From Branchiostoma belcheri (Eukaryota; Chordata; Leptocardii; Amphioxiformes; Branchiostomatidae): a DNA stretch of 64,000 bases. The position numbers were made by a program, and so were the translations under genes. Positions 35,544-46,032 of the stretch are shown one piece after another (position 1 is the first letter of the stretch; each line of letters opens with the position of its first letter). The notes beneath the pieces are model-generated. The model saw nothing but the letters and a program-made list of their open reading frames with translations, made no database searches and was not told the origin of the DNA. The stretch lies in assembly GCF_001625305.1 (NCBI RefSeq), contig NW_017802491.1, forward strand, positions 4,724,197 to 4,788,196, given 5' to 3'.

Positions 35544-36062
35544 CTTGGGTACGCGGGGCCTGGCCATGACATCGGTATAGCCTGCCCTGGGATCGCCCCC
35601 GCTTGTGACATGGGGTCAGGAGCCGCCGGTTGTTGTGTGGTTGTGAGAAATGTCCCTGTCGTTTGCGGGGCCTCGGCTTGTCCCGCTGTCCCTGCCGGGT
35701 TTGTCGCCGCCGCCTTCGCTGCATGGCGTTTGGCGCGAGCACACATAAAGGCCGCCGCCACAAACAGGGCCCCTGCGACTCCGAACATGGCCAACGCCTG
35801 GTAATTATTCCATGAAGAAAATATGATCGTCACAGGGATTGCAGAGAGTAACAGGAATGTCGCTATTATAAGCAGCGTCATGCCTAAGGAAAAGTATTTC
35901 CCTCCAGGGCCCGTCGCCCCCGAAAATGAAATCGTGCCGCCGCCGCCGCCTCCGCCCCGCCGTCTGTGTCGAAAATAGATGATGGTGATGGTGACGGTGA
36001 CCAGCTCGAGCTCGACCGCCAGCCCTGGCACGACCTCCGCCACGTCTCTCTCCTTTCCCCAT
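35544..36062 (-). CDS. Array unit V-A (frameshifted first exon)
   Basis: The ATG at 36062 opens MGKGERRGGGRARAGGRARA, the same N-terminus as V-B, V-D and V-E. The conserved membrane part (GGKYFSLGMTLLIIATFLLL..., then ALAMFGVAGALFVAAAFMCA) lies in another frame, without its own upstream ATG. The switch falls between about 35930 and 35990, in or beside a GGC-rich run. The exon is 519 bp; to join the phase-2 acceptors in the membrane frame it must be one base shorter (or two longer). So V-A is a damaged copy, carries a sequencing error, or starts at the ATG at 35881 just before the first membrane segment. The donor CCAAG|GTATAA at 35544 is good. After the membrane hairpin the chain is Ala/Pro/Thr/Gln-rich and ends PGPAYP. 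Confidence 0.55.
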
Positions 36063-37520
36063 CTTGGCACAGACAAGACGACCGACAAGATGCCGCTTAC
36101 AACCCCTTAAAAGGTCGCGCCACAGGTGTACTACATGCACAAGGTGTGAGGAGAAAACTACTACAGGTCGCCATTCCCCGTGTCAGGCTGTGTCGCACAC
36201 TGCGTTCACCTGACGACGGGGGCCGCTCATGTTTTCACAAGAACAATGGTGAGGCTGATCAGGTTACAGCTCGGACGAAAGGAACCTGGCAGTTTGCTCC
36301 AATCTTTCTGACCCCTTAGATTCAATACAACTGTGTAAGACTACTATTCAGAAGGCTTAAAGAAGTGTAGCAGTTCTCAATAGTCGACATATTTCTGGGT
36401 GCCCTTGTTGCAGGAAATAAAAAGCATGAGCCTTTTATTCACAACAGAAGTCACCTGTAACTGACCGCAGCATGGCTGTCGTGGACGTCAGCATCTGTGA
36501 CAGGTAAACAAAGGTGCGGTGTAAAAACAACCTGACAAGAAGACCACGTGACGCTTGGGCGTGTCGTCACTGTATACCATCGGCTTACAAAGATTTGGGA
36601 CACCGTTACAAGTGTTGAACTATTGACTGTGCCTTCGACGAGGCTAAGCAAAAATAGACGCGAATTATCCCTGCGTCAGAGGGTGATATGACCACAAATG
36701 CCGTTGTGACACGCAGTGATACGTGCATGGTCCTGTCTTAAAAGATATCCTCCATATTGATATCATTTTGATAAAAAGTTTCATGAAGTCATTGGAGAAA
36801 TTTGTTGTGTAACAATTTTTACATATAAGCCATGATAACACCCAGAGTACAACGCGCGTGACGTTGCCACCATCTTGTCTCCTAATTTCCATTGAAGTAG
36901 GTGTTCTGATAAACTACAAAGAACCTAGCACACGTGTAGGCAAGGCAATACACAAAGGGACGCGTCTTTGAGCACTCTGGACACCACCCGGCTAGTCAGA
37001 TGAAATTGGAACTTTCGAATGAAAGAGAAAGATAATAGCTTTGCTCTCAACAAGGTTCAGGAGGTATAGACGCAACAGGTTCTCTGTGCCACATTTATCG
37101 GAGGTCAGAGTTCAGGATCTTTAACCCGTCAGATGTTAAGAAACAGAACACCACCATAAGCACCAAATCAGACTGATTGTAACAGTAACGTTAACAACAC
37201 ATGAGCCTGTTCAAAGTGACGCTTATGGAATATTTGCTGTTGTTGTCCTCAGACCATTTTGGTGATAGCTGAAGTCTGATGGTTATGACAACAAAACGAC
37301 CGGATGTGATCCATTAGAACGACCGGGTGTGCAACAGGTGTCATTATCTCTATAAACCCGCTGGGTAAATTATGACTGACGAAACTGCCCACGGATTATT
37401 TATCCTAGATAGCTACAGAGGATTTTCCTGCTAAACCCAGTGCAATGAAAGACAGCTAAATGCTAGCTTGACGTTTTTAACATATATAAAACGGGTATGC
37501 CGTATGGTATTAAACTGTAC
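36063..37520. other. Spacer between V-A and V-B
   Basis: No coding exon found. A minus-strand AATAAA lies at about 36432-36437 and could end a short V-B transcript, but no terminal exon is recognisable between it and V-B. Remainder unremarkable. Confidence 0.45.
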
Positions 37521-38026
37521 CTGACGTCGGGATATGGAGGAGGTAGTTGCTGGCCTAGTTGTGACTGTTGCAGTCCGAGCACAGTTAAAATGTGCATGGC
37601 GGTTTCATCTCCCTGCTGATGAGTCGTAACGGTTCCTTCTTCCACTTGTTGCACCTGCGGCGTGGCGTTGTTTTGGGCGTCAGCTCTAGCCTTACACTGC
37701 AGCGCCCACCCCACGAGAACCATCAGAATCCCAACGCCCAGCATGGCATACCCGGCGAAGGCGAGGGAACTGTATCTCCCTCTGTACATCGTTGTCAAGA
37801 CGATACCAGGGATCATGCAGACGATTCCAAAAGCGACGAGACGTCTGGACAGGATTTGGGGCCCAGTCATCTGCCCTCCTCCAGAGAAAAGACCCGCCAC
37901 GGGCGCCCCTCCCCCCGAGCGGACGTGGTGGTTCCTCCGGCGGCGGTTACGGCGTTGCTGACCGGCCCTCCTGTGAGCTGCAGCCCGCCGCCTGCCAGCT
38001 CTCCCCCTCCTCTCACCTTTACCCAT
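37521..38026 (-). CDS. Array unit V-B, two-membrane-segment first exon
   Basis: ATG at 38026; MGKGERRGRAGRRRAAAHRR begins a strongly Arg-rich N-terminus (about 1-37). Membrane segments are about 62-81 (LVAFGIVCMIPGIVLTTM) and 87-110 (LAFAGYAMLGVGILMVLVGW), followed by a Gln/Thr-rich stretch and LPPPYPDV, itself a PPxY-type motif. The exon ends GTCAG|GTACAG at 37521, phase 2, as in the other units. Without splicing it reads 18 more residues to a stop, so an intronless 187-residue protein remains possible. No own downstream exon is seen before V-A. Confidence 0.65.
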
Positions 38027-38750
38027 GACCGGGGGTCTTTACTTTCAGAAAATCACGATCAGATAGATAACGAACTTGTGGGAGCACCGCTGACACTAGC
38101 CTATGTGTCTCCTGACTGTTTTCAGGGCCTACACAATCCAGTTCCTCGGCTCAGCAGGGCCAACATGCCCAGATTGAGTTTTTACCGCCGTGACAGCCCC
38201 CTCAGTTAGACCCTGAGCAATTCTGGTTAACTGAGATACTATGGGTCTGGCATCCAGGCTACAATGACACAGCATACATGCGGACTGCTCAGCCCTACAG
38301 AACTATCATTGACAGGCAGCAAATACTAGGTATGTTGGCCGACCGAGCGTTCCGGTCCACAAGAGCCGGAATCCAGGGGAAAAACAAACAACAACCTGCG
38401 CCACTAATCAGGGCATGTGAGGGGTCAGGGGTCAACACTGGACGTGGACAATGGGTTGAGAGTTCGCATGGGCAGTTTCCATCATGAGTCTTTTCCAATT
38501 CCGGTTTAAAACTGCCTAACATAGCAGGCGAAACTGTAGTATGACTTACATGTACCTGACACACCCGAATTTGTCACCTTGTAAAATGGTCAACATACCG
38601 GGCAACATAGAATTTGATTAAGACACGGGGAAGTACTGAGGTGGGAGTACAAGTAAGCTAAGAGTTTTAGCTAGAAGAACCGCCGAAAACTATAACTTGT
38701 GGTGTAGTAGTAGGGTGTGTTGTATAAATAAAATTTTGCATGGCGCATAC
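38027..38750. other. Spacer between V-C and V-B (V-B promoter side)
   Basis: No coding exon seen. Open frames at 38278-38564 have no domain content. Presumably contains the V-B promoter, but no motif is clear. Confidence 0.45.
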
Positions 38751-39331
38751 CTTTGCTGGCCTACGCTTGGCATCGTCTCTTGAAGCTGAGGGTTTTGCTG
38801 GGCGAGGTTTGACATCACCTGCTGATATTGCGGGTTTGACATCATGTCTTGGTGTTGCTGTCGAAACTGAGGATTTTGCATTTGTTGGTTAAGCAAGGTA
38901 GCCATCATCTGTTGAAGCTGTGGGTTCTGTTGGAGCTGTTGGAGCTGTTGTTGTTGTTGTTGTTGTTGTTGCAGCCCGACCACGGTCAGACCATGCATGG
39001 TAGTGCCGTCTTGCTGCACGGTCAGCCCTCCCACCTGTTGCGCTTGAGTTGCCGTCACGTTGGTTCTCGCCTCTTCCCTGGCTTTGTACCACAGCACGAA
39101 CGTCACAATCATGAAGAAACCGGCGGCGCCCAGGGAACAGTACCCGGCGATAGCCGGTCCATGCGTCTCACAACAGTTCATCACTGTCAGGGTGATACCG
39201 GGGAATAGTAGCATGAAGGCCATGAAACCGAATTGTCTCTGCATGCGTTGGGTCCGCGAGAGCTGCCCAGCCCCTGCAGCACCCCAGAAGAGTACGTTTC
39301 CCCCGCCTCTGTGGCGATGTCGCCCGTCCAT
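38751..39331 (-). CDS. Array unit V-C, two membrane segments and Gln/Met repeats
   Basis: ATG at 39331 (context AACCATGGAC). The N-terminus MDGRHRHRGGG is short, without the MGKGERR word. Membrane segments are about 34-52 (FGFMAFMLLFPGITLTVM) and 59-82 (PAIAGYCSLGAAGFFMIVTF). A polyglutamine run is encoded by the GTT repeat at 38945-38971; then come repeated blocks NPQLQQMM, NPQFRQQ, NPQYQQVM and NPQLQETM. These resemble the N-P-x4-M-M spacing of STI1 repeats in ubiquilins, but composition bias alone could explain it. It ends CAGCAAAG|GTATGC, phase 2. 193 codons before the split codon. Confidence 0.7.
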
Positions 39332-40186
39332 GGTTAAAGGTGGGTTTTTGGAGTCACTTTCGGCACACGGCGAACACTAAAAAGCAGGCTTAAAGCACAC
39401 GTTTGGGAGCGCCGATGTTCCACAAAGTGCGCACTCGAAGGAGTACTGTCACAACCGGTGCCAGACAACAAACAGGTGTCGTCACACTGCATGTAAATCA
39501 GGCATGCAAGCGTTTCAGCCGACAGGACGCTGAGGGGAACCCATGTGAAACACACCTACGTTATTGGCCAGGGCAGGTGACAAGTAGGTCAGGGGTCAAG
39601 AAAGGTAAATCACAGAGGTTGAAGGAAGAAGCTTTAGGGCGGACCAAGGGTTGGTTCAATTTCGAACTCAGACAATGCGCATACACACTTTTAAGTTACG
39701 CGGTTTAAAATGTACAGTCGAAGGGTCAACGGTCGAATATTCGATTCCACTTCCCGGGGTTTTCTAAAACCCGGCAGACTACTCTGGGGCCGAGAACAGC
39801 GTACACAGGCAAGGCCTACATCAAATAATAGTATTGTCCGGACCAAAGACTTTGCGTGCCGCCACAGAATGATAAACAGACAACCATCCATAACAAAACT
39901 AACCTACGCACGCCATGCAGTGCGTCCAAGGCAGTGGTATGTCTAGAACATTGTTCTTCTCCAAACACATAAGGTAAATGACCATTAAATTTCTAGCTAC
40001 TTTCTCACGGTGTAAATTTTTAAACCAAAATCTCCACCTAACACTGCAAAACCCTACATTAGACGTAACCCATAACAGGTTACTGTCCAAGTGGTCCCGC
40101 CAACCCACTCCCGGCATGCTTCAAAATACACATCAAAATAAAATAAGGACATAAAAGACAGAGGGTTTAAGAAAGCAAATACATAC
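39332..40186. other. Spacer between V-D and V-C
   Basis: No coding exon recognised. Contains the presumed V-C promoter. Open frames at 39403-39946 have no domain content. Confidence 0.45.
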
Positions 40187-40743
40187 GCCATGTTTGACCA
40201 GTCAGTTGGGAAGCTCACACCAGGTTGGTTGGGCACAGTTGTCATGTTGATGACAGCTTGACCGTCTTGGTTGACAGTTGTCGTGGTCACGGTCCCTGTG
40301 GCGTCACTGATGACGTGCACCCCCGGCTGACCCTGACCCTGTGCACTGGCGGCTGCTTGGTCCTCTTTCCACTGTTTGTTACAAAGCCACAAACTGACTC
40401 CTAAAAGCGCCACCCCGATCACTAGAACACAGGCTCCCGCTGCTACCGACCCGGTGCCCGACGTAGCAAATATAGCTGTGAGCATGATGCCAACTCCGAT
40501 CAGGAAAACTCCGAAGAAGCCCATGCATATGCCGATGACGGTCTTTCCCGCAGCCGGCCCTAAGTGTATTGTCCCACCGCCGCCCCCTCTCACTCCTCTG
40601 CTGCGAAAGCCAATTCTGCGGGCAGGCCGATGGTGGTGGTGTGCGCGGAGACCGATATGGTGACGGTGGCCAGCTCTGTGGTGCCTTCCGATCCTCCGCC
40701 CGCCGGCCCTACGCCCTCCACCCCGCCTCTCTCCTTTCCCCAT
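40187..40743 (-). CDS. Array unit V-D, His/Arg/Gly-rich N-terminus, two membrane segments
   Basis: ATG at 40743. Residues 1-60 are Gly/Arg/His-rich (MGKGERRGGGRRAGG, GHRHHIGLRAHHHH) and end in a glycine run before TIHLGP. Membrane segments are about 68-92 (TVIGICMGFFGVFLIGVGIM) and 98-121 (GSVAAGACVLVIGVALLGV). A short Gln-rich linker leads to GVHVISDATGTVTTTTVNQD, shared with V-E; there is no Gln/Met repeat, so this unit is the short form. The exon ends ATGGC|GTATGT at 40187, phase 2; the split codon would become Ala rather than Ser. Nearly identical to V-E over the N-terminal half. Confidence 0.7.
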
Positions 40744-41907
40744 CGGGAACCACTGGCGGTCGTTTGTTATTGAGACTGGTTGTTACAGTCTGTTTGTAGC
40801 AACCACTTCTCGTGGGTGACAGCTCACTTTACAACCGCCGAAGTATTGTTTAAACCAACGCGTTCTCCTAGATCCTGAAAAATCCCTATAATGATCCTTG
40901 CTTAAAGACTTGAGACAGTCTCTTCCTTGAGTAACACACCCACTCAAGGCCCAGTACTGATGCAGTACGTACCAATGTGATGAAAGCTCCTTGTTAGTAG
41001 TAATGCCAACAATCTGTCTCCTCACCACTTGTTCATGGTCTCTTGGACTGGATTAAACTCCTAAAAGCATTGTCCTCGGATCCGATAAAGTCTCATTCAA
41101 ACCTGGTTCATAAGAGGCAGCCATTTAGGACGTATGCAGCTGCTTCGAAGCAGAGAGGAACAAAAACTACCTCACTGGTATGCAGACAGGAAGTTTGGGA
41201 AGGTGTGCCCTTGACCTGTAGAGGTCCCAAAAGCCCAGAATGGTCTCGCACCGGAGTTTTTACTTGTCCTTAGTCAACCTACATTTTATGTATGGCACGC
41301 GCTCCGTTTAATAGACAGTGCAGTTTGTCGTCAGTGGGTGTACGAAGGTTGAAGGAAGAATATGCTTTATTTTATATACAAAGTTTAGCATGTTTCAATC
41401 CAATACCGTACACAATTTCTAAGCAAATTAGCATAATTTCTGTATAAAGTAGTGTGATGAGGCTGCTCTCGTTGCATGTTTGATCTAGTCTGGTCATTAA
41501 AAAAATAAAACACCAACTCGAAGCCAAACCCAGTGTGTCAATATGCGTTGAGTAGATTGCATTTGACATACATAGACAAAGGCCACTGTCACTGAGTGCT
41601 GCTTATGAATAGTTGCTATGACTGAAAGGCGCACGCGTTGTTGATAATTGATAAATAAATAAATAAATAAATAAAAACATAAGATCATGCTCTAACTCAC
41701 GGAAGCCACCTGAAAATTAAACATTTCAGTGAGTAGTTTTAAAAAAGAAAAAAAAATTATGTCTGAAGTCTGAAATCAAGTAAATGTTAAGGAATTTCGG
41801 AAAGTAATAATATGAGCAATGTAGTGTACAGAACAAACTTCATGTACCAAACTGTACCTATGCTACCACCCCCTCCCCTAAACAAACTATGGAGAGTATG
41901 GCCATAC
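40744..41907. other. V-D upstream region, part of the tandem duplication unit
   Basis: 40790-41270 matches 42690-43160 upstream of V-E and, more weakly, 44560-44940 upstream of V-F (shared words AACCGCCGAAGTATTG, GAGTAACACACCCAC, AAGGCCCAGTACTG, CTCCTAAAAGCATTGTCCTC). Conservation in the same place before three units suggests each has its own promoter. 41364-41369 is a minus-strand AATAAA. 41651-41676 is an (AAAT)n run. Confidence 0.55.
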
Positions 41908-42632
41908 CTTTGCTGGCCTAGTCTTGACATCATCTGTTGAAACTGAGGGTTTTGCTGGGCGAGGTTTGACATCATTTGTTGAAATTGAGGGTTTGACATC
42001 ATCATCTGTTGTCGTTGTTGCATCATCTGTTGATATTGGGGGTTTGCCAACATCTCTTCTTGCTGTTGGTTCAGCATCTGCTGAAATTGAGGGTCTTGCA
42101 TTTGCTGCATCATGGCAGACCACATCTGTTGAAATTGAGGGTCTTGCATCATCTGCTGTTGTTGTTGGTTGACAGTTGTCGTGGTCACTGTCCCTGTGGC
42201 GTCACTGATGACGTGCACCCCCGGCTGGCCCTGACCCTGTGCACTGGCGGCTGCTTGGTCCTCTTTCCACTGTTTGTTACAAAGCCACAAACTGACTCCT
42301 AACATCACCGCCCCTAACACAAGAACACACGCGCCCGCAGCGACCGCTCCGCTGCCAGCAAATATAACGGTGAGCATGATACCGACTCCGATCAGGAAAA
42401 CTCCGAAGAAGCCCATGCATACGCCAATGGCGGCCTTCGGCCCTAAGTGTATTGCCCCACCGCCGCCCCCTCTCACTCCTCTGCTGCGCAACCCAATTCT
42501 ACGGGCAGGCCGATGGTGGTGGTGGTGGTGTGCGCGGAGACCGATGTGGTGACGGTGGCCGGCTCTGCGGTGCCCACCGGCCCTTCGTCCGCCGGCCCTT
42601 CGCCCGCCGCCCCGCCTCTCTCCTTTCCCCAT
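41908..42632 (-). CDS. Array unit V-E, two membrane segments plus NPQFQQMM repeats
   Basis: ATG at 42632. The N-terminus matches V-D with a longer histidine run (RAHHHHHHRPARR). Membrane segments are about 68-92 and 95-118 (GVCMGFFGVFLIGVG..., VAAGACVLVLGAVMLGVSLW). After VISDATGTVTTTTVN come repeats of 11-14 residues: QQMMQDPQFQQMW, QQMQDPQFQQML, NPQYQQMM, SNPQFQQMM and QNPQFQQMM. The exon ends CAGCAAAG|GTATGG at 41908, phase 2, the same codon as V-C. 241 codons before the split. Read-through without splicing gives about 40 residues of non-conserved sequence, so splicing is more likely. Confidence 0.72.
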
Positions 42633-43721
42633 CGGGAACCACTGATGGTGGTTTGTTGTTGCGTGACTTAAGCTTGTTGTTCTAGTCTGTTTGTCGCGGC
42701 AACCACTTGTGGCGTGACAGCTCTCTTTGTAACCGCCGAAGTATTGTATGCGAAGGCGTTCTTATGGCAAGCCCATAATACTTGAGCTCCTTGCTTACAG
42801 ACTTGAGACAGCTGCAGTTTCTTCCTTGAGTAACACACCCACCAAGGCCCAGTACTGCTACAGTTCTTACGAATGTCAACAATTTGTCTCTTCACCACTT
42901 GTTGATGGTCTCCTGGACTGGATTAAATTCCTAAAAGCATTGTCCTCGGATCCGATAAAGTCTCAATTAAACCTGCTTCATAAGAGGCAGTCCGAGTTAG
43001 GACGTATACAGCTGCTTCAAAGCAGAGAGGGAACAAACTACGCCACTGGTATGCTGACAGGAAGTTTGGAAAGGTGTTGCGTGACCTGGAGAGGTCACAA
43101 AAGCCCATAATGGTCTCGCACCGGAGTTTTATCTTGCCCCTAGGCAACCTACATGACGTGTATGGCACGCGCTTCATTTAAATCCTGTGCAGTCTGTCGT
43201 CAGGAAGTGTAAGAGTGAAGATTGTATGACTTGTACAGAAGATAGAACATGTTTGATGTTATATTATACATCTTGCATTATAAAACCATACAGAATTTCT
43301 AAGCAAATTAGCGTAATTTCTTTATGAATAAGTAATGAGGTCAGGGGGCTCTCGTTTGATCACGTCTGGTCATTAAAAATTAAAAAAAAAAAAAAACAAT
43401 CACTCGAAGCCAATCCAGTGTGTCAATATGCGTTGAATAGACAGCATTTCGCATAGATAGACAGAGGTCCCTGTCACTTATGAAATGGCTGAAAGGCGCA
43501 CGTGTTGTTGATAAGATCATGCTCTAACTCACGCAAGCCACCTGGAAACTAAATTTCAGTGAGTACTTTTAAAATACAAAGAAAAGAAGTATGAAATTCA
43601 AGTAAATGATAGGAAAAGTAATTATATCAGCAAAACATACTCCATGTCCCAAATCTCATACAAATACCCATGACACACACAACCCTCCCCTCCCTTAAAC
43701 TACGGAGAATTATAACGTTAC
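42633..43721. other. V-E upstream region and spacer to V-F
   Basis: The first 530 bases match the V-D upstream region; 43260-43580 matches 41390-41740, including CAATTTCTAAGCAAATTAGC-like and CTAACTCACG..AGCCACCTG words. No exon seen. Confidence 0.55.
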
Positions 43722-44540
43722 CTTTGATGGCCTAACCTTGACATCATCTCTTCAAGCTGAGGGTTTTGCTGGGCGAGGTTTGACATCATCTGTTGAAATT
43801 GAGGGTTTGACATCATCATCTGTTGTTGTTGTTGCATCATCTGTTGATATTGGGGGTTTGTCAACATTTCTTCTTGCTGCTGATGTAGCATCTGCTGAAA
43901 TTGAGGGTCTTGCATTTGCTGCATCGTGGCAGACCACATCTGTTGAAATTGAGGGTCTTGCATCATCTGCTGTTGCTGTTGCTGCATGTCGATGACAGTT
44001 TGACCGTCTTGGTTCATAGCAGCTGTCGCGGTCACGGGCGCTGTCCGGGTGACGTCACTGATGACGTCGACCTGTGTCATTTGTGTAATAATTCGGTTGT
44101 TTTAATTTCCAGTTTAAAAGTTTCCGGTTCTGTAAAATTTAATTTGTATTCAATGACCTACAAACAGACAGACAAACAAACAAACAAAAACAAACCTCCT
44201 GCTGTTCCTGAGACTGCGCACTGGCTGTGGTACGGTCGGCTTTCCGCTGTTTGCAACGCATCCAGAAGCAGGCTCCTGTCACCAGCGCCGCCCCGACAGC
44301 CAGCACGCACACTCCCACAGGTACCACTCCACTGCCGGACACAGCGAGTACAGCAGTGAGCATGATGCCGATTACTGTCACCATGACTCCGAAGAAGCAC
44401 ACGCATATGGCACTAACGCGAGTCGGCCGGGTTTGTCTGGTCCTAGGCTGGTGGTGCGTGTGGAGGTGCCCGAGAGCGTGACGCCGGCCGATCTCGTGCC
44501 GGTAGCCGATGTGAAAATCGTGGCCGGCTGATCCGTGCAT
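43722..44540 (-). CDS. Array unit V-F, split by an extra intron
   Basis: Exons 44196-44540 and 43722-44071 (minus). ATG at 44540; the N-terminus is His-rich but diverged (MHGSAGHDFHIGYRHEIG). Membrane segments are about 43-66 (AICVCFFGVMVTVIGIML) and 71-94 (VVPVGVCVLAVGAALVTGA). A donor CAGGAG|GTTTGT and an acceptor GACACAG|GTCGAC (phase 0) remove 124 bases inside the region continuous in V-D and V-E; reading resumes with VDVISDVTRT, matching VHVISDATGT. NPQFQQMM-type repeats follow. It ends CATCAAAG|GTAACG, phase 2; unspliced, the next codon is a stop. 231 codons before the split codon. Confidence 0.68.
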
Positions 44541-46032
44541 CTTCTCTTTGTAACCCCGAAGTCTTGATTAAACCAATGCGTTTTCAGACTGAAAAGCCCT
44601 TCCTGCTCCTTGCCAAACTTGAGAAAGTGTCTGTTACAACTGCCCCAGTACTGCTACAGTTAGTCTTACAAACGTCAACACTGTGTCTCCTCGCCACTTG
44701 TAACTATCGCCTAGTGAACCCAATCCCTAAAACATGAGTCCTTTGACGCATTTAGAAAAGATCCTAGCCATACGGCTGAATGTGACTTGGCGAAATGACA
44801 TATGCATTTGCTACGAGGCAGGAAGACTACCAAATAACATTACGCCACTGACTAGGAAACAGACAGGAAGTTTTGAAAGGTGCGCCATGACGCAGAGAGG
44901 TGAAAGGTCACAAAAGCTCAGAATGGTCTCGCCTGATTTTTGTTGTTAGAAATACATGTACTGTGCTGTTTGTCATTAAGGAACCAATTGTACGAAGACT
45001 GCGTGAATGGTACACAAGAATATGCTTTCGGTTGGCCTATCAACATATAACTTCTAAAAGAAAACTGGCGTCATTTCTGTAGAGTGAGCGTCATGGAAAG
45101 GAATTCCGGCTTACATGTTTCCGTATGCCAACTGGTAACTGACCAGAAAGTGGCTCGAAGCCAAACTCACTGGCGATATGCCAGCATCGCGTTTTACGTA
45201 GTAAGAGATCACAGCCACACATGAGTCAATGAAACGGCTGAAATGCGTTAACGTTGATTTGATAATATACCATGCTCTAATTCATGTTAACCATCACGCA
45301 GTGAAAGAGATGTATTTTCCTCAATACTATGAAATAAACATCAAGCAAATGACAAGAAAAGTAGATTAAAAACAAAGCACACAAAACGACGTATTGTATA
45401 TTCTTCTTTATTTTATTATTAATTTTAATACAAATACCTATGACGCATATAGGTTAAACTTTAATCTTTATTACACCTCTCCCTCTCCCTGAAGTATGTC
45501 ACTAGTAAAACAAGCTTAATTGTGTGGCGTGACCCAAGGTCAAATCTGATGACTTTATAATACCTACTTCAATTCCTAAGTATTGCAAAGCACACAAAAA
45601 CACACGGAAATTTTCTTGAAGCCCCTTGCGTGATCAATATAGCTGGTTTCAATGTACAAGTATTACTTTAAATACCTTTGTCGAGAAGGTTACGTTTTCG
45701 GATGCATGTATTTGTGTGTTTGGAGTTTCAGCTGTGTGCTGAGACTTAGAGAGGTCACAAAAGCCCAAAATAGTCTCGCACTAGAGCGTTTTCTTGCCCC
45801 CGTCAACCTAACAACACGCGCGCAGTTAGAAGCACCGGTACCGCAAATAGGGAGGGCGTACGAGCGTTGTATGACTTTAAAAAATCCTCTTTCCTATCTG
45901 ATTCAAGGACTTGTTGACTGTTAATTTACATCTATCCTGGACATACTTTTTGGAACAGTAGCAAGGACGCATAAACTCTTCTAGTCAGTCTAGTGGACAG
46001 CAATAACGCTCAGCTTGCTTCTGTTAGTTCCC
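44541..46032. other. V-F upstream region and 3' flank of NXPE copy 1
   Basis: Contains the decayed duplication-unit sequences. A minus-strand AATAAA at 45467-45472 is a candidate poly(A) signal for the NXPE gene that ends at 46033. No exon seen. Confidence 0.5.

Larger units (their letters stand above)
39900..45310. repeat. Three tandem segmental duplication units of about 1.8-1.9 kb
   Basis: Units carrying V-D, V-E and V-F start codons are spaced 1,889 and 1,908 bases apart. They share coding sequence, upstream sequence and part of the spacer (for example TCGAAGCCAAAC/TCC, GTGTGTCAATATGCGTTG and the ATCATGCTCTAACTCACG word, recurring near 41515, 43405 and 45150). A fragment of the unit (GAGGTCACAAAAGCCCA) recurs alone at 45753. 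Confidence 0.8.

Noticed and set aside
35432..36088. Single long frame for V-A starting at 36088
   Set aside because: Its first codon is TTG, not ATG, and its first 50 residues do not match the paralogous N-termini, which lie in another frame.
38849..39208. Leu-rich plus-strand frame opposite V-C
   Set aside because: Antisense reading of the polyglutamine repeat; CAA repeats read backwards give Leu-rich or similar runs.
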